Positions 7,621-17,466 of a stretch of DNA of 64,000 nucleotides are shown here, piece by piece. The notes below the pieces were generated by a model. The model worked only from the letters and a program-made list of their open reading frames with translations, was not told the origin of the DNA and made no database searches. The stretch lies in the NCBI RefSeq assembly GCF_017826695.1, contig NZ_JAFFZW010000012.1, forward strand, positions 80,240 through 144,239, written 5' to 3'. How positions within the stretch are numbered: the stretch's first letter is position 1; every line of letters begins with the position of its first letter. The stretch comes from Pseudomonas alliivorans (lineage in GTDB: Bacteria > Pseudomonadota > Gammaproteobacteria > Pseudomonadales > Pseudomonadaceae). The translations under genes were made by a program, and so were the position numbers.

Positions 7621-9303
7621 ATGTTACAGACTCGCGTTCTTCCGCCAGCCGATGGCGCTTATCAGTACCCTCTGTTGCTCAAACGGCTTCTGATGTCCGG
7701 CAGCCGCTATGAAAAAACGCGTGAAATCGTTTACCGGGACTCACTCCGCTATACCTATGTGGAACTCAATGAACGTATCTGTCGCCTTGCCAATGTGCTG
7801 ACAGCGGCCGGGGTAAAGGCTGGCGATACGGTGGCAGTCATGGATTGGGACAGCCACCGGTACCTGGAGTGCATGTTCGCGATTCCGATGATTGGTGCGG
7901 TGATACACACCGTCAACGTGCGACTCTCGCCGGAGCAGATTGCCTACACCATCAACCATGCCGATGACCGGGTTGTGCTGGTCAATAGCGAATTTACTGG
8001 CCTTTACAACGCTATCGCCGGGCACCTGACCACCGTCGAAAAGACCCTGCTGCTGACCGATCTGCCGGAAAAGACGGCGGATTTGCCGAATCTGGTTGGC
8101 GAATACGAGGAACTGCTGGCCGCGGCGAGCCCCGAGTATGAATTCGAGGATTTCGACGAAAACTCGGTCGCCACCATGTTCTACACCACGGGCACGACAG
8201 GTAACCCCAAGGGGGTGTACTTCACCCACCGGCAACTGGTCCTGCACACCATGGGGGTCGCGACCATCATGGGGTGCATCGACAGTGTGCGGCTGTTGGG
8301 CACCGATGATGTCTACATGCCGATCACCCCGATGTTCCATGTGCATGCGTGGGGGATTCCCTACGCCGCGACCATGCTCGGGCTCAAACAGGTCTATCCC
8401 GGTCGTTACGATCCTGAGCTGCTGGTCGAGCTGTGGCGCAAGGAGAAGGTGACGTTCTCCCATTGTGTGCCGACCATCATGCAGATGCTGCTCAACGCCA
8501 AGTCTGCTGCTGACATTGATTTCGGCGGCTGGAAGATCATCATCGGCGGCAGCTCGCTTACGCGCACGCTGTACAAGGCGGCCAAGGCGAAAGGGATTCA
8601 GCTCACGGCGGCTTACGGCATGTCCGAAACCGGGCCGCTGATTTCCGTGGCGCACATCAACGAAGAATTGAAAGCGGGCAGTGAAGACGAGCGCATCACC
8701 TACCGGATCAAGGCGGGTGTGCCGGGAATGCTGGTGGACGCGGCGATCGTCGATGAGAACGGCAACTTTCTGCCGACCGATGGCGAAACCCAGGGCGAAT
8801 TGGTGTTGCGTGCGCCCTGGCTGAGCGAGAGCTACTACCGGGAGCCTGAAAAGGGTGCCGAGATGTGGGCGGGCGGCTGGATGCACACGGGAGACGTTGC
8901 GACGCTGGACGGCATGGGCTTCATCGACATCCGCGACCGCATCAAGGACGTGATCAAGACCGGCGGCGAATGGATTTCCTCCCTCGCGCTTGAAGACCTG
9001 TGCAGTCGCCACCCCGCCGTGCGCGAAGTGGCCGTGGTCGGTATTCCTGATCCGCAGTGGGGCGAGCGGCCTTTTGCGTTGCTGGTGGTGCGCGAAGGGC
9101 ATGAGCTGGACGCCCGGATTCTGAAGGAGCATCTCAAGCCTTTCGTCGAGCAGGGACACATCAACAAGTGGGCCATTCCCAGCCAGATCGCGCTTGTTAC
9201 TGAAATTCCCAAAACCAGTGTCGGCAAGCTCGACAAGAAGAAGATGCGCCTGGACATCGTCCAGTGGCAGAACAGCAACAGTGCGTTTCTTTCCACGCTC
9301 TGA
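7621..9303 (+). CDS. Medium/long-chain fatty acyl-CoA ligase (AlkK-like)
   Basis: 560 residues, an adenylate-forming enzyme. It has the P-loop-like YTTGTTGNPKG, the AYGMSETGP block, the hinge-region TGD (MHTGDVATLD), and KDVIKTGGEWISS of the AMP-forming ligases. It activates a fatty acid to its CoA thioester with ATP. AAGGGA lies just before the ATG; the reading from 7465 adds residues outside the family. It heads a same-strand cluster with DUF1302 and DUF1329 genes and a LuxR regulator, an arrangement remembered from other pseudomonads (for example the P. putida PP_0763-PP_0767 region), suggesting use of an exogenous lipid or alcohol-derived acid. Confidence 0.88.
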   Translation: MLQTRVLPPADGAYQYPLLLKRLLMSGSRYEKTREIVYRDSLRYTYVELNERICRLANVLTAAGVKAGDTVAVMDWDSHRYLECMFAIPMIGAVIHTVNVRLSPEQIAYTINHADDRVVLVNSEFTGLYNAIAGHLTTVEKTLLLTDLPEKTADLPNLVGEYEELLAAASPEYEFEDFDENSVATMFYTTGTTGNPKGVYFTHRQLVLHTMGVATIMGCIDSVRLLGTDDVYMPITPMFHVHAWGIPYAATMLGLKQVYPGRYDPELLVELWRKEKVTFSHCVPTIMQMLLNAKSAADIDFGGWKIIIGGSSLTRTLYKAAKAKGIQLTAAYGMSETGPLISVAHINEELKAGSEDERITYRIKAGVPGMLVDAAIVDENGNFLPTDGETQGELVLRAPWLSESYYREPEKGAEMWAGGWMHTGDVATLDGMGFIDIRDRIKDVIKTGGEWISSLALEDLCSRHPAVREVAVVGIPDPQWGERPFALLVVREGHELDARILKEHLKPFVEQGHINKWAIPSQIALVTEIPKTSVGKLDKKKMRLDIVQWQNSNSAFLSTL

Positions 9304-9663
9304 CTGATTTTCACGCTGCGCACCTGCCGCGCAAGTCAGTGCGGCAGGCACTTACGTCGAGGACACCGCTCTGCGCCTTGCCAAATCGCCAATATCAGCC
9401 ATTCTCCCCTCCAGGCCTGTCGCACAGTTCCTCCGGAACAGGCGGGCCAGAGGCGTTGATGCTGCAAATCACACTTTAGAGGGATATGGCATCAGCGCCT
9501 GCTGGATATAGTCGGCATAGGGAATGCGCAAGAGCGGAAGTACATTTTGTGTTGGCGCCATCCAGGCTGCCTGATGAGTGTTGCCAGTCAGTTTGATTCG
9601 ACTGCCGAGTCGTTTTTGAAATTTCCCACTGCCATAACAATAAAAGCACATGGAGTAGCGTCG
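9304..9663 (+). other. 360-base intergenic region before the DUF1302 gene
   Basis: No gene is supported here. It holds one short inverted repeat (9324-9330 with 9341-9347, CTGCCGC/GCGGCAG) shortly after the ligase stop, without a T-run. An ATG at 9547 in frame with the DUF1302 gene has no ribosome site. The length suggests the DUF1302-DUF1329 pair has its own promoter. Confidence 0.4.
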
Positions 9664-11601
9664 ATGACAACAACCAACCCCTTCTGGCGCCGGGCAAAGT
9701 TGCCCCTGGCCGTCAGTCTTGCCTCTTCGCTCGCCGGTCCTGCTTTCGGCGTTTCCTTCAACATTGGCGAGATTGAAGGCAGTTTCGACTCCTCGCTCTC
9801 TGTGGGTGCCAGCTGGTCGACCGAAAAGGCCAACAAGAACCTGATCGGCGCCAACAATGGCGGGCGCGGGCTGTCGCAGACGTCAGACGATGGCCATTTG
9901 AACTTCAAGCGTGGGGAGACGTTCTCGAAGATCTTCAAGGGTATCCATGACCTGGAACTGAAGTACGGCGACACCGGCGTGTTCATGCGTGGCAAGTACT
10001 GGTACGACTTCGAGCTCAAGGACGAAGGTCGCGAGTTCAAGGACATCAGCGATTCGAACCGCAAGGAGGGCGCCAAGTCGTCCGGGTTCCAGTTGCTGGA
10101 TGCTTTCGTCTATCACAACTATTCGATCGCTGATCAGCCAGGCTCGGTCCGTTTCGGCAAGCAGGTCATCAGTTGGGGTGAAAGTACCTTCATCGGCGGC
10201 GGTATCAACAGCGTCAACCCTATCGACGTGTCCGCGTTCCGTCGGCCTGGCTCGGAAATCAAGGAAGGCCTGATTCCGGTCAACATGTTCTATCTGTCGC
10301 AGAGCCTGACCGACAACCTGTCGGCCGAAGGTTTCTACCAGCTCGAGTGGGACCAGACGGTCACCGACAACTGCGGCACGTTCTTTTCGCAACCTGACGT
10401 CATCTCCGACGGCTGTGACAACAACCTCGCCGTACTGCGCAGCCGCAGTGGTCTGAACACCTCACTGGCCGCAGCGGGTCTGCCGGCTGCAGCGCGCGGT
10501 GCCGTGTTCAACTCGCTGAGCCAGCAGGGCGTGGTGTTCGGCAATCCTGACGAAGGCGCGATCGTGCGCCGTGGCCCTGACCGCGATGCGCGTGACAGCG
10601 GCCAGTTCGGTTTCGCCCTGCGTTACAACTATGAGCCGCTGGATACCGAGTTCGGCGCCTACATGATGAACTACCACAGCCGTGCGCCGATCTTCAGCGG
10701 ACGCGGCGGTTCGGCAGCCTCTTTCAGCCCGGCCGGTCTGGTGGGGTCGCTGGTGCGCAACGGCATTCCGCAGGCCACGGCCGCGCGTCTGGCACCGACC
10801 TTGCTGCCTGTCGTGGTGGCCGGTAACTCCAGCTATTACGTCGAATACCCTGAGGACATCCGCCTGTACGGCCTGAGCTTCTCCACCACACTGCCTACCG
10901 GCACCGCGTGGAGTGGTGAAATCAGCTACCGTCCGAACGCGCCGGTTCAGGTCAACACCACGGATATCCTGTACTCGGGCATTTCGCCGCTCAACCCGAA
11001 CGTTTCGCTGCTGAACGGTCAGCCCAACACCGACCAGCCAGGTTATCGCCGCAAGGAAATCACTCAACTGCAGACCACCTTCACCCAGTTCTTCGATCAG
11101 GTCATGGGGGCAGAGCGTCTGACTCTGGTGGGCGAGGTAGGCTTTACTCATGTCGGCGGTCTGGAAAGCACTTCCGAGATCCGCTATGGCCGTGACCCGG
11201 TCTACGGACCCGGACCGTTGCCGGGTGGCCAGTGCGCCACACTCAACGCCGGTACCCTCACTGGTGCCGATCAGAACAACCTGACCCGCTACTGCGAGAA
11301 CGATGGTTTCACCACCTCCAACTCCTGGGGCTACCGCGCTCGCGCCATCTGGGACTACAACAGCTTCTTCGCCGGAGTAAACCTGCGCCCGAGCGTGGCC
11401 TGGTCGCATGACGTCAAGGGCTACTCGCCAGGCCCTGGCGGCAACTTCGAGGAAGGACGCAAGGCGGTCAGCCTCGGTCTGGATGCCGAGTACCAGAACA
11501 CCTACACCGCAGCCCTTTCCTACACCAACTTCTTCGATGGGAAGTACACCACGGTTGATGACCGCGACTTCGTTGCGCTCAGCTTCGGCATGAACTTCTA
11601 A
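9664..11601 (+). CDS. DUF1302-family outer-membrane protein
   Basis: 645 residues with a cleavable signal peptide (basic start, hydrophobic stretch ending ...GPAFG). A long region of alternating beta-strand character follows, with a terminal aromatic (FGMNF), as in outer-membrane barrels. DUF1302 proteins are found next to DUF1329 proteins in pseudomonads and are thought to handle hydrophobic compounds or lipids at the envelope. GGAG nine bases before the ATG decides the start. It is followed after 18 bases by its DUF1329 partner. Confidence 0.85.
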   Translation: MTTTNPFWRRAKLPLAVSLASSLAGPAFGVSFNIGEIEGSFDSSLSVGASWSTEKANKNLIGANNGGRGLSQTSDDGHLNFKRGETFSKIFKGIHDLELKYGDTGVFMRGKYWYDFELKDEGREFKDISDSNRKEGAKSSGFQLLDAFVYHNYSIADQPGSVRFGKQVISWGESTFIGGGINSVNPIDVSAFRRPGSEIKEGLIPVNMFYLSQSLTDNLSAEGFYQLEWDQTVTDNCGTFFSQPDVISDGCDNNLAVLRSRSGLNTSLAAAGLPAAARGAVFNSLSQQGVVFGNPDEGAIVRRGPDRDARDSGQFGFALRYNYEPLDTEFGAYMMNYHSRAPIFSGRGGSAASFSPAGLVGSLVRNGIPQATAARLAPTLLPVVVAGNSSYYVEYPEDIRLYGLSFSTTLPTGTAWSGEISYRPNAPVQVNTTDILYSGISPLNPNVSLLNGQPNTDQPGYRRKEITQLQTTFTQFFDQVMGAERLTLVGEVGFTHVGGLESTSEIRYGRDPVYGPGPLPGGQCATLNAGTLTGADQNNLTRYCENDGFTTSNSWGYRARAIWDYNSFFAGVNLRPSVAWSHDVKGYSPGPGGNFEEGRKAVSLGLDAEYQNTYTAALSYTNFFDGKYTTVDDRDFVALSFGMNF

Positions 11602-11619
11602 GAACACGGTTTTTTCGGG

Positions 11620-12996
11620 ATGACGATAAATATGAAAATAACAAAGGGTCTGTTGCAAGCCGGTCTGTTGAGCATGTCGCTGTTGGCGACCAGCGTGATG
11701 GCGGCAGTGTCTGAATCCGAGGCAGCAAAACTGGGGACGTCCCTGACGCCCATGGGGGCAGAAAAGGCGGGCAACGCGGCGAACACTATTTCGGCCTGGG
11801 CGCCGATGCCGAAAAACGCCGGAGCAGTCGATAGCAAAGGGTTCCTGGCCAATCCGTATGCCAGCGAAAAGCCGTTGTTCACCATCACGGCGGCCAACGT
11901 CGAGCAGTACAAGGACAAACTGGCACCCGGCCAATACGCAATGTTCAAGCGCTATCCGGACAGTTACCGGATTCCGGTGTATCCGACGCACCGTGGTGCG
12001 ACCGTGCCGGACGAGGTCTACGCAGCCATCAAACGTAATGCGACCACGACCAAACTGGTCGGCGGCGGCAGCGGTCTGGAGAACTTCGATACCGCCATCC
12101 CGTTTCCAATCCCTGCCAACGGCGTCGAGGTGATCTGGAACCATATCACCCGCTACCGTGGCGGGAGCGTGAAGCGACTGGTGACCCAGGCCACTCCACA
12201 GCCCAACGGCTCCTACAGTCTGGTGTACTTTGCCGACCAGTTCGTATTCCGCGACAAGATGCGCGATTTCGATCCCAAGAATCCGGGCAACGTCCTGTTC
12301 TACTTCAAACAGGAAGTGACCGCGCCGGCACGGCTGGCCGGTGGCGTGCTGTTGGTCCACGAAACACTCGATCAGGTGAAAGAACCGCGTTCGGCCTGGC
12401 TGTACAACGCGGGGCAGCGTCGCGTGCGCCGTGCTCCGCAGGTGTCGTATGACGGTCCGGGCACTGCATCTGACGGCTTGCGCACGTCCGATAACCTGGA
12501 CATGTACAACGGCGCGCCGGATCGCTACGACTGGAAACTGATCGGCAAGCAGGAAATGTACATCGCCTCCAACAGCCACAAGCTGGACGATCCGACGCTC
12601 AAGTACGCCGACATCATCAAGGCCGGTCACATCAACCAGGACCTGACCCGTTACGAGCTGCGTCGTGTCTGGCACGTGACTGCAACCCTGAAGGAAGGCC
12701 AGCGCCATATCTATGCCAAGCGTGACTTCTTCATCGACGAAGACACCTGGCAGGCGGCGGTGATCGACCACTACGACGGTCGCGGCCAACTGTGGCGCGT
12801 CGCGGAGGCTCATGCCGAGAACTACTACGACAAGCAAGTGCCGTGGTACGCCATTGAAACCCTGTACGACCTGCAATCGGGCCGCTACGTGGCGCTGGGC
12901 ATGAAGAACGAAGAGAAACGTGCCTATGAGTTCGGCTTCACGGCTGGCACCAGCGACTTCACGCCAAACGCGCTGCGTCAGGAAGGCGTTCGTTAA
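11620..12996 (+). CDS. DUF1329-family periplasmic protein (LolB-like fold)
   Basis: 458 residues with a signal peptide ending near SVMAAVS. The body contains RYRGGS, RRVRRAPQ, and a C-terminal DFFIDEDTWQAAVIDHYDGRGQLWRV stretch typical of DUF1329, a family with a lipoprotein-carrier-like beta half-barrel. The start is uncertain: ATG at 11620 or the in-frame ATG at 11632; neither has a strong ribosome site, and coupling to the preceding gene is likely. With its partner it probably moves or senses a hydrophobic ligand. A strong terminator follows. Confidence 0.85.
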   Translation: MTINMKITKGLLQAGLLSMSLLATSVMAAVSESEAAKLGTSLTPMGAEKAGNAANTISAWAPMPKNAGAVDSKGFLANPYASEKPLFTITAANVEQYKDKLAPGQYAMFKRYPDSYRIPVYPTHRGATVPDEVYAAIKRNATTTKLVGGGSGLENFDTAIPFPIPANGVEVIWNHITRYRGGSVKRLVTQATPQPNGSYSLVYFADQFVFRDKMRDFDPKNPGNVLFYFKQEVTAPARLAGGVLLVHETLDQVKEPRSAWLYNAGQRRVRRAPQVSYDGPGTASDGLRTSDNLDMYNGAPDRYDWKLIGKQEMYIASNSHKLDDPTLKYADIIKAGHINQDLTRYELRRVWHVTATLKEGQRHIYAKRDFFIDEDTWQAAVIDHYDGRGQLWRVAEAHAENYYDKQVPWYAIETLYDLQSGRYVALGMKNEEKRAYEFGFTAGTSDFTPNALRQEGVR

Positions 12997-13057
12997 GCAT
13001 CGGTTTGTAGCGCTTGCGGATACACGCAGCGCGTCCACGGAAACCGTTTGAACAGTA

Positions 13058-13081
13058 AAGCCCCGTCCGCGGGGCTTTTTT
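13058..13081 (+). terminator. Rho-independent terminator after DUF1302-DUF1329
   Basis: GC-rich stem AAGCCCCG...CGGGGCTT with a short loop and a run of six T, 60 bases after the DUF1329 stop. A classical intrinsic terminator that closes this operon before the LuxR gene. Confidence 0.9.
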
Positions 13082-13217
13082 GCGTATGGCCTCATGCCTT
13101 ATAAGTCGTAGGAATTTTGTTACAGTCTTTTCAATGATGACCTTCAAAACGATCCGCTAACCCGCTAGTCTCCGAGCACTGCCAAGCCGAACAAATCGAT
13201 TCATACAAGAGCCGGCC

Positions 13218-15950
13218 ATGACTGATCTGTCCCGTATGCAAGGGTTCGCAGACAGCGCGATTCCTGCGTTGGAAGGGCGATTCTTCCGACCGCCACTGCC
13301 CGATGGCTATGTTCCCAGACCCCGATTGTGCCAGCGCCTTCACGAAGGTTTGTCTGGGCGATTGCTGCTGGTCTGCGCTCCGGCAGGTTTTGGCAAAAGC
13401 TCGCTGGCGGTCGAGTTCTGTCAGGCGTTACCAGACAAATGGCAAAGCGTGTGGCTGGGGCTGAGCTCCAGAGACCACGATCCCGGGCGTTTTCTGGAGC
13501 GTCTGCTGGCAGGGCTTCAGCAGTTTTTTCCGCAGTTGGGCGCACAGGCAATGAGCTTGCTGAAAATGCGCCAACGCCATCAGCCCTTTGCATTCGAACC
13601 CTGGCTCGACGGGCTGCTGGACGAACTGGCCGTTCACCTGATGCTTAGCCGGCCGCTATTGCTGGTCCTCGACGACTATCATCTCGCCCAGGGCAGCGTG
13701 CTCGATCGTTGCCTGCAATTTCTGCTCAACCATCTGCCGGCCGGTCTGGTGCTGATGGTGACGAGCCGTCAGCGACCTGACTGGCATCTGGCACGCCTGC
13801 GTCTTTCACGCCAGTTGCTTGAAATCAACGAGCATGACCTGAGGCTTACGCATGCCGAGTCCATGGCATTGCTGGACCAGCACAGTCGCTCGCTCGACAA
13901 CGAAGCGCTGCAAAGACTGATTCAGCGCAGTGAGGGCTGGGTGGCGGGGCTGCGTTTCTGGTTGCTGGCGGCCGCCGAAGCCGGTGATGACAATGCATTG
14001 CCTCAGTCACTGCACGGCGGTGAGGTGATGATTCGGGAATACCTGCTGGAGGAAGTCATCGATTGTCTGCCGGCCGAGGCTCAGGCCTTTCTCTACGAAA
14101 CGGCGTGCCTGGAACGTTTTTGCAGCGCCCTGTGCGACGCGGCCCGGGACACCCATGACAGCGCCGAGATGCTGCGCTACCTGCAGGCGCATCAGGTCTT
14201 TCTGGTGCCGCTTGACGAACAGGGCCACTGGTTTCGTTATCACCATCTGTTCTCCGACCTGCTGCGCACCCGGCAGGCCAGCGGTCCGCAGCAGACACGG
14301 CTGCACCTGAATGCCTGTCGCTGGTTCAGCGGCCAGGGCCTGCTTGATGAAGCGGTTGAACAGGCCTTGCGCGCCGGGCACCTGGATGTCGCAGCCAACC
14401 TGGTGCAGAACCTATCCGAAGAACAGTTGTTGGCCGAACAGAACGTCGGCATGTTGCTGCGCTGGAAGATGGACTTGCCCGACAGCCTGCTGACCAGCAC
14501 ACCGCGATTGATCGTGCTGTACGCCTGGGCACTGGGGCTGGCCTGCCAGCTGGACGCCGCTGAAGAACTGGCCAACCAGTTGAGTCGTTTCCTGCCCGCG
14601 CCCTCGGCTACCGCGCAAAAATCCATGCTGGCCCAGTGGCTGGCGCTGAGCGGTGTCATCGCTCGCGGTAGAGGCGACAGCGACAGGACGCTGCGTTATT
14701 GCGGCGAAGCCCTGCTCAGTCTTCCCGAAAAACGTTATGGGCAGCGTCTGGTCTGCCTCTCGACCCTCGCCAATCTGGCTATCGCCCAAGGCGACCTCTG
14801 GCGTGCCCGTGCGTTGAATCGCGATGCACTGGAACTGGCGCAACGGGTCGCAAACCCGCTGTTCGAGGCGCTCGCTCACTATGATCGCGCCAGAGCCTTG
14901 CAGGCGCGGGGCGAAATTCTCCGGGCGCTTGACGAAGTGCGTCAGGGGCTGCAACGCCTCAAAGGATTGTCCCCGTCTCGTCTGTATGCGGTCCGGGCTC
15001 GCCTGACCTTGTATGAAGGCTATCTGCTGACGTTGCGCCTGGAGGTTGACGCCGGGCGTGCCAGGTTGCTCGCCGGTCTGGCTGAAGCCCATGCCTGCCG
15101 CGACATCAGCGTGCTCATCGGTCATTGTGTGATCGCCACGATGGAAGGCTGTGCAGGGCGTTTTGCTGAAGCCTTTGCTGAACTGGCCGAGGCTGAACGG
15201 TTGATGCATATCTGGGATGTGCCGCCGATTTATTACCTGGCAATGATCACGCTGGTCAAATGCGAACTCTGGCTGGTGCAGGGCCGCATCGATCTGGCCG
15301 AGGCCTGGTTGCTGCGCCTCACTCAGACCTACACCGGCGAGCTGGCGGCGGGCGCGCCTGAATGTCACCCTCAGTTGCCCCAGCAGATCGAGTTGCAGCG
15401 CGCCATGCTGGAACGGATTCACGGCGACCCTTGCGCCAGCGAGAAACGTCTGCGGGCACTCGAAGAGCACGCTCATCGTATCGGTGCGCAATTGGTCGGC
15501 CTCGTCGCCGTGACCCAGCATATCGGCCTTCTGCTCGACGCCGCCCGGTACGATGAAGCACAGGACCGCCTGGTGCGAAGCCTGAAGACGGCCGCTGGCG
15601 GTGCGTTGTTTCCGTTCCGCACTTTGCTGGGCGAGCACCCGCAATGGCTTCGCGAACACTTGCTTCAGGCGCCGCCCTGCGCTGTGCGTGATGCGTTGCT
15701 TGATCAGCTTCCGGCATCCCCGGTGCCTCCCGCCGCAGAGTTCATGCACGGCAGCGACTGCCTGAGCCTGCGCGAACTGGACGTGCTGCGATTGATCGCA
15801 CAAGGCTGTTCGAATCAGGAGATCAGCGAGCAGTTGTTCATCTCGCTGCATACGGTCAAGACCCACGCCAGCCACATCAACAGCAAGCTGGGCGTTGAGC
15901 GTCGGACCCAGGCTGTGGCGAGAGCCAAGTTGCTGGGGCTGTTGAGCTAG
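13218..15950 (+). CDS. MalT-like LuxR-family transcriptional regulator (LAL type)
   Basis: 910 residues. The N-terminal P-loop is CAPAGFGKSSLAVEF (Walker A, near residue 55) and the Walker B-like stretch is LLLVLDDYH. A long helical repeat sensor region follows. The C-terminal LuxR helix-turn-helix (LSLRELDVLRLIAQGCSNQEISEQLFISLHTVKTHASHINSKLGV) occupies the last 65 residues. Such ATP-dependent regulators switch on nearby catabolic genes once ligand binds, here probably the ligase/DUF1302/DUF1329 cluster upstream. Its stop codon overlaps that of the convergent HD-GYP gene in the palindrome CTAG. Confidence 0.88.
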   Translation: MTDLSRMQGFADSAIPALEGRFFRPPLPDGYVPRPRLCQRLHEGLSGRLLLVCAPAGFGKSSLAVEFCQALPDKWQSVWLGLSSRDHDPGRFLERLLAGLQQFFPQLGAQAMSLLKMRQRHQPFAFEPWLDGLLDELAVHLMLSRPLLLVLDDYHLAQGSVLDRCLQFLLNHLPAGLVLMVTSRQRPDWHLARLRLSRQLLEINEHDLRLTHAESMALLDQHSRSLDNEALQRLIQRSEGWVAGLRFWLLAAAEAGDDNALPQSLHGGEVMIREYLLEEVIDCLPAEAQAFLYETACLERFCSALCDAARDTHDSAEMLRYLQAHQVFLVPLDEQGHWFRYHHLFSDLLRTRQASGPQQTRLHLNACRWFSGQGLLDEAVEQALRAGHLDVAANLVQNLSEEQLLAEQNVGMLLRWKMDLPDSLLTSTPRLIVLYAWALGLACQLDAAEELANQLSRFLPAPSATAQKSMLAQWLALSGVIARGRGDSDRTLRYCGEALLSLPEKRYGQRLVCLSTLANLAIAQGDLWRARALNRDALELAQRVANPLFEALAHYDRARALQARGEILRALDEVRQGLQRLKGLSPSRLYAVRARLTLYEGYLLTLRLEVDAGRARLLAGLAEAHACRDISVLIGHCVIATMEGCAGRFAEAFAELAEAERLMHIWDVPPIYYLAMITLVKCELWLVQGRIDLAEAWLLRLTQTYTGELAAGAPECHPQLPQQIELQRAMLERIHGDPCASEKRLRALEEHAHRIGAQLVGLVAVTQHIGLLLDAARYDEAQDRLVRSLKTAAGGALFPFRTLLGEHPQWLREHLLQAPPCAVRDALLDQLPASPVPPAAEFMHGSDCLSLRELDVLRLIAQGCSNQEISEQLFISLHTVKTHASHINSKLGVERRTQAVARAKLLGLLS

Positions 15951-17146
15951 TCCGAAGCCGCCTGACCGGGCCTGATGCCTGACCAGAGGTGGTCGACGCT
16001 GTCCAGGCCCCAGTCGGCGGGGAGTTCGATCTTGATGATAGCGTCCCGGTCCTCGCTGCTCGCCAGATCTATGATCTGCGGTGCGAAGGTCTTGCGGGTG
16101 CGTGCGGACATGAAGACCTTGACTTTGGGCGTCAGCAGCGACGTTTCACTCTGCTCCATGACCACGCCCAGCCGTCCGCTTTCCAGACGCACCAGCGCAC
16201 CCACCGGATAGATGCCCACGGTCTTGACGAAATTCTGGAACACCATGTCATCGAAGTGGCCTTTCCAGGAAGCCATCTCGCGGATCGAATGTGCAACACC
16301 CCAACCCTTTTTGTACGGCCGGTCCGAGGTGATCGCGTCATACACGTCGCAGACCGCACTCATTCTGGCGAAGATGCTGATGTCCGACCCTTGCAATCCA
16401 TCGGGGTATCCCGAGCCGTCGACCTTTTCATGGTGGTGCAGACAGACATCCATCACCAGCGCCGCGACTGGCAGGTTCTCCTCGAGAATTTTCAGACCCT
16501 GTTCGGGATGGGTTTTCATCAGGGTGAATTCTTCGACGGTCAGCCTGCCGGGTTTGTTGAGGACTTCCGGAGCAATCATCATTTTGCCAACGTCATGCAT
16601 GAGTCCCGCTACGCCGGCCTCCCTGACCTGTTCAGTCTTCATCCCCATCCGCTTTGCGAGCGCCACCATCAGTGCGCAGACGGCAACCGAGTGCATGTAG
16701 GTGTATTCATCCGATGTCTTGAGGCGGGACAGGCTGATCAAGGCGTGAGGGTGTCGCAGGATCGAGTTGGAAATTTCCTCGACCATCAGGTCCACATTGT
16801 CCATCTTCATCGCCTGACCCATCCGGGCCTCGGTGAACATGTTCATCACGACATCACGGGCTTTGCCGCAGATGGCTTTGGCGCGTTCGACCTCCTGCTC
16901 CAGGCTGACCGTTGCCTTGTCATCATGCGCCGGAGTCGGTGCGGGCGCCGACATATGATCATGACCCTGGCGCGTGTCGATCCACACCTCGAGCGTATCG
17001 GAGGACTGAATGCGTTTGAGCACGTCGCTGTCGTGAAGAACGGTTTCTACATGGGTTACCCAGAAAGGGTCATTGTTCCAGGGACGACAGAACTTGTGGA
17101 TGTGCATGCCGAGGCTGAGTTCGGAAACGGGAATTTTTTTCAGCAT
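15947..17146 (-). CDS. HD-GYP domain cyclic-di-GMP phosphodiesterase with DUF3391
   Basis: 399 residues. The N-terminal DUF3391 region (KKIPVSELSLGMHIHKF) is followed by an HD-GYP core. Metal-binding residues are visible: HSVAVCALMVAL, HDVGK, HP, and HHHEKVDGSGYP with the GYP triad intact, then DVYDAITSDRPYK. An intact HD-GYP implies hydrolysis of cyclic-di-GMP to GMP. No membrane segment is present, so it is cytosolic. It converges on the LuxR gene with a 4-base overlap, and a 320-base leader lies upstream. Confidence 0.9.
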   Translation of the reverse strand: MLKKIPVSELSLGMHIHKFCRPWNNDPFWVTHVETVLHDSDVLKRIQSSDTLEVWIDTRQGHDHMSAPAPTPAHDDKATVSLEQEVERAKAICGKARDVVMNMFTEARMGQAMKMDNVDLMVEEISNSILRHPHALISLSRLKTSDEYTYMHSVAVCALMVALAKRMGMKTEQVREAGVAGLMHDVGKMMIAPEVLNKPGRLTVEEFTLMKTHPEQGLKILEENLPVAALVMDVCLHHHEKVDGSGYPDGLQGSDISIFARMSAVCDVYDAITSDRPYKKGWGVAHSIREMASWKGHFDDMVFQNFVKTVGIYPVGALVRLESGRLGVVMEQSETSLLTPKVKVFMSARTRKTFAPQIIDLASSEDRDAIIKIELPADWGLDSVDHLWSGIRPGQAASD

Positions 17147-17466
17147 GCTCAGTCACCCAGACCCTGTTCGATAGAACAGCCTGTGCATGAACTGCACGTA
17201 ACGGAGCCTTTGGATTGTCCGGCCTGATGGATCGACATGACTTCACCTTATTGACTGCAAGGATCATCCTGATCTCGTAATGCCAGTATAAGCAGTACTT
17301 CAGGAAAAAATCTTGTGTATTTACCTGACGCCAATAAGTTGTTTTTTCTGTTTTTATTCTTTTAAATCAGTGGGTTGTGGCATTAGTTGTTTTCGCGTCC
17401 AGCGCTCGATAAAAACAATCAATGACCGTGTCGGAGTGGTCGGCGATTTAAAGCGCCGACCTTGTT
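17147..17466 (-). other. 320-base gap between rutF stop and HD-GYP start, with an 8-bp hairpin
   Basis: No gene is supported. The right end, just past the rutF stop, has a perfect 8-bp inverted repeat (17438-17445 with 17454-17461, GGTCGGCG/CGCCGACC) without a T-run, a possible end of the rut transcript. The middle is AT-rich and should contain the promoter of the HD-GYP gene. Confidence 0.45.

Noticed and set aside
7741..9351. A 536-codon open frame opposite the acyl-CoA ligase
   Set aside because: Shadow of a gene with clear adenylate-forming motifs; no motif or ribosome site of its own.
10462..13095. An 877-codon open frame on the minus strand
   Set aside because: It lies opposite the DUF1302 and DUF1329 genes, which have signal peptides and family motifs. 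The frame has the composition of an antisense shadow in GC-rich DNA.
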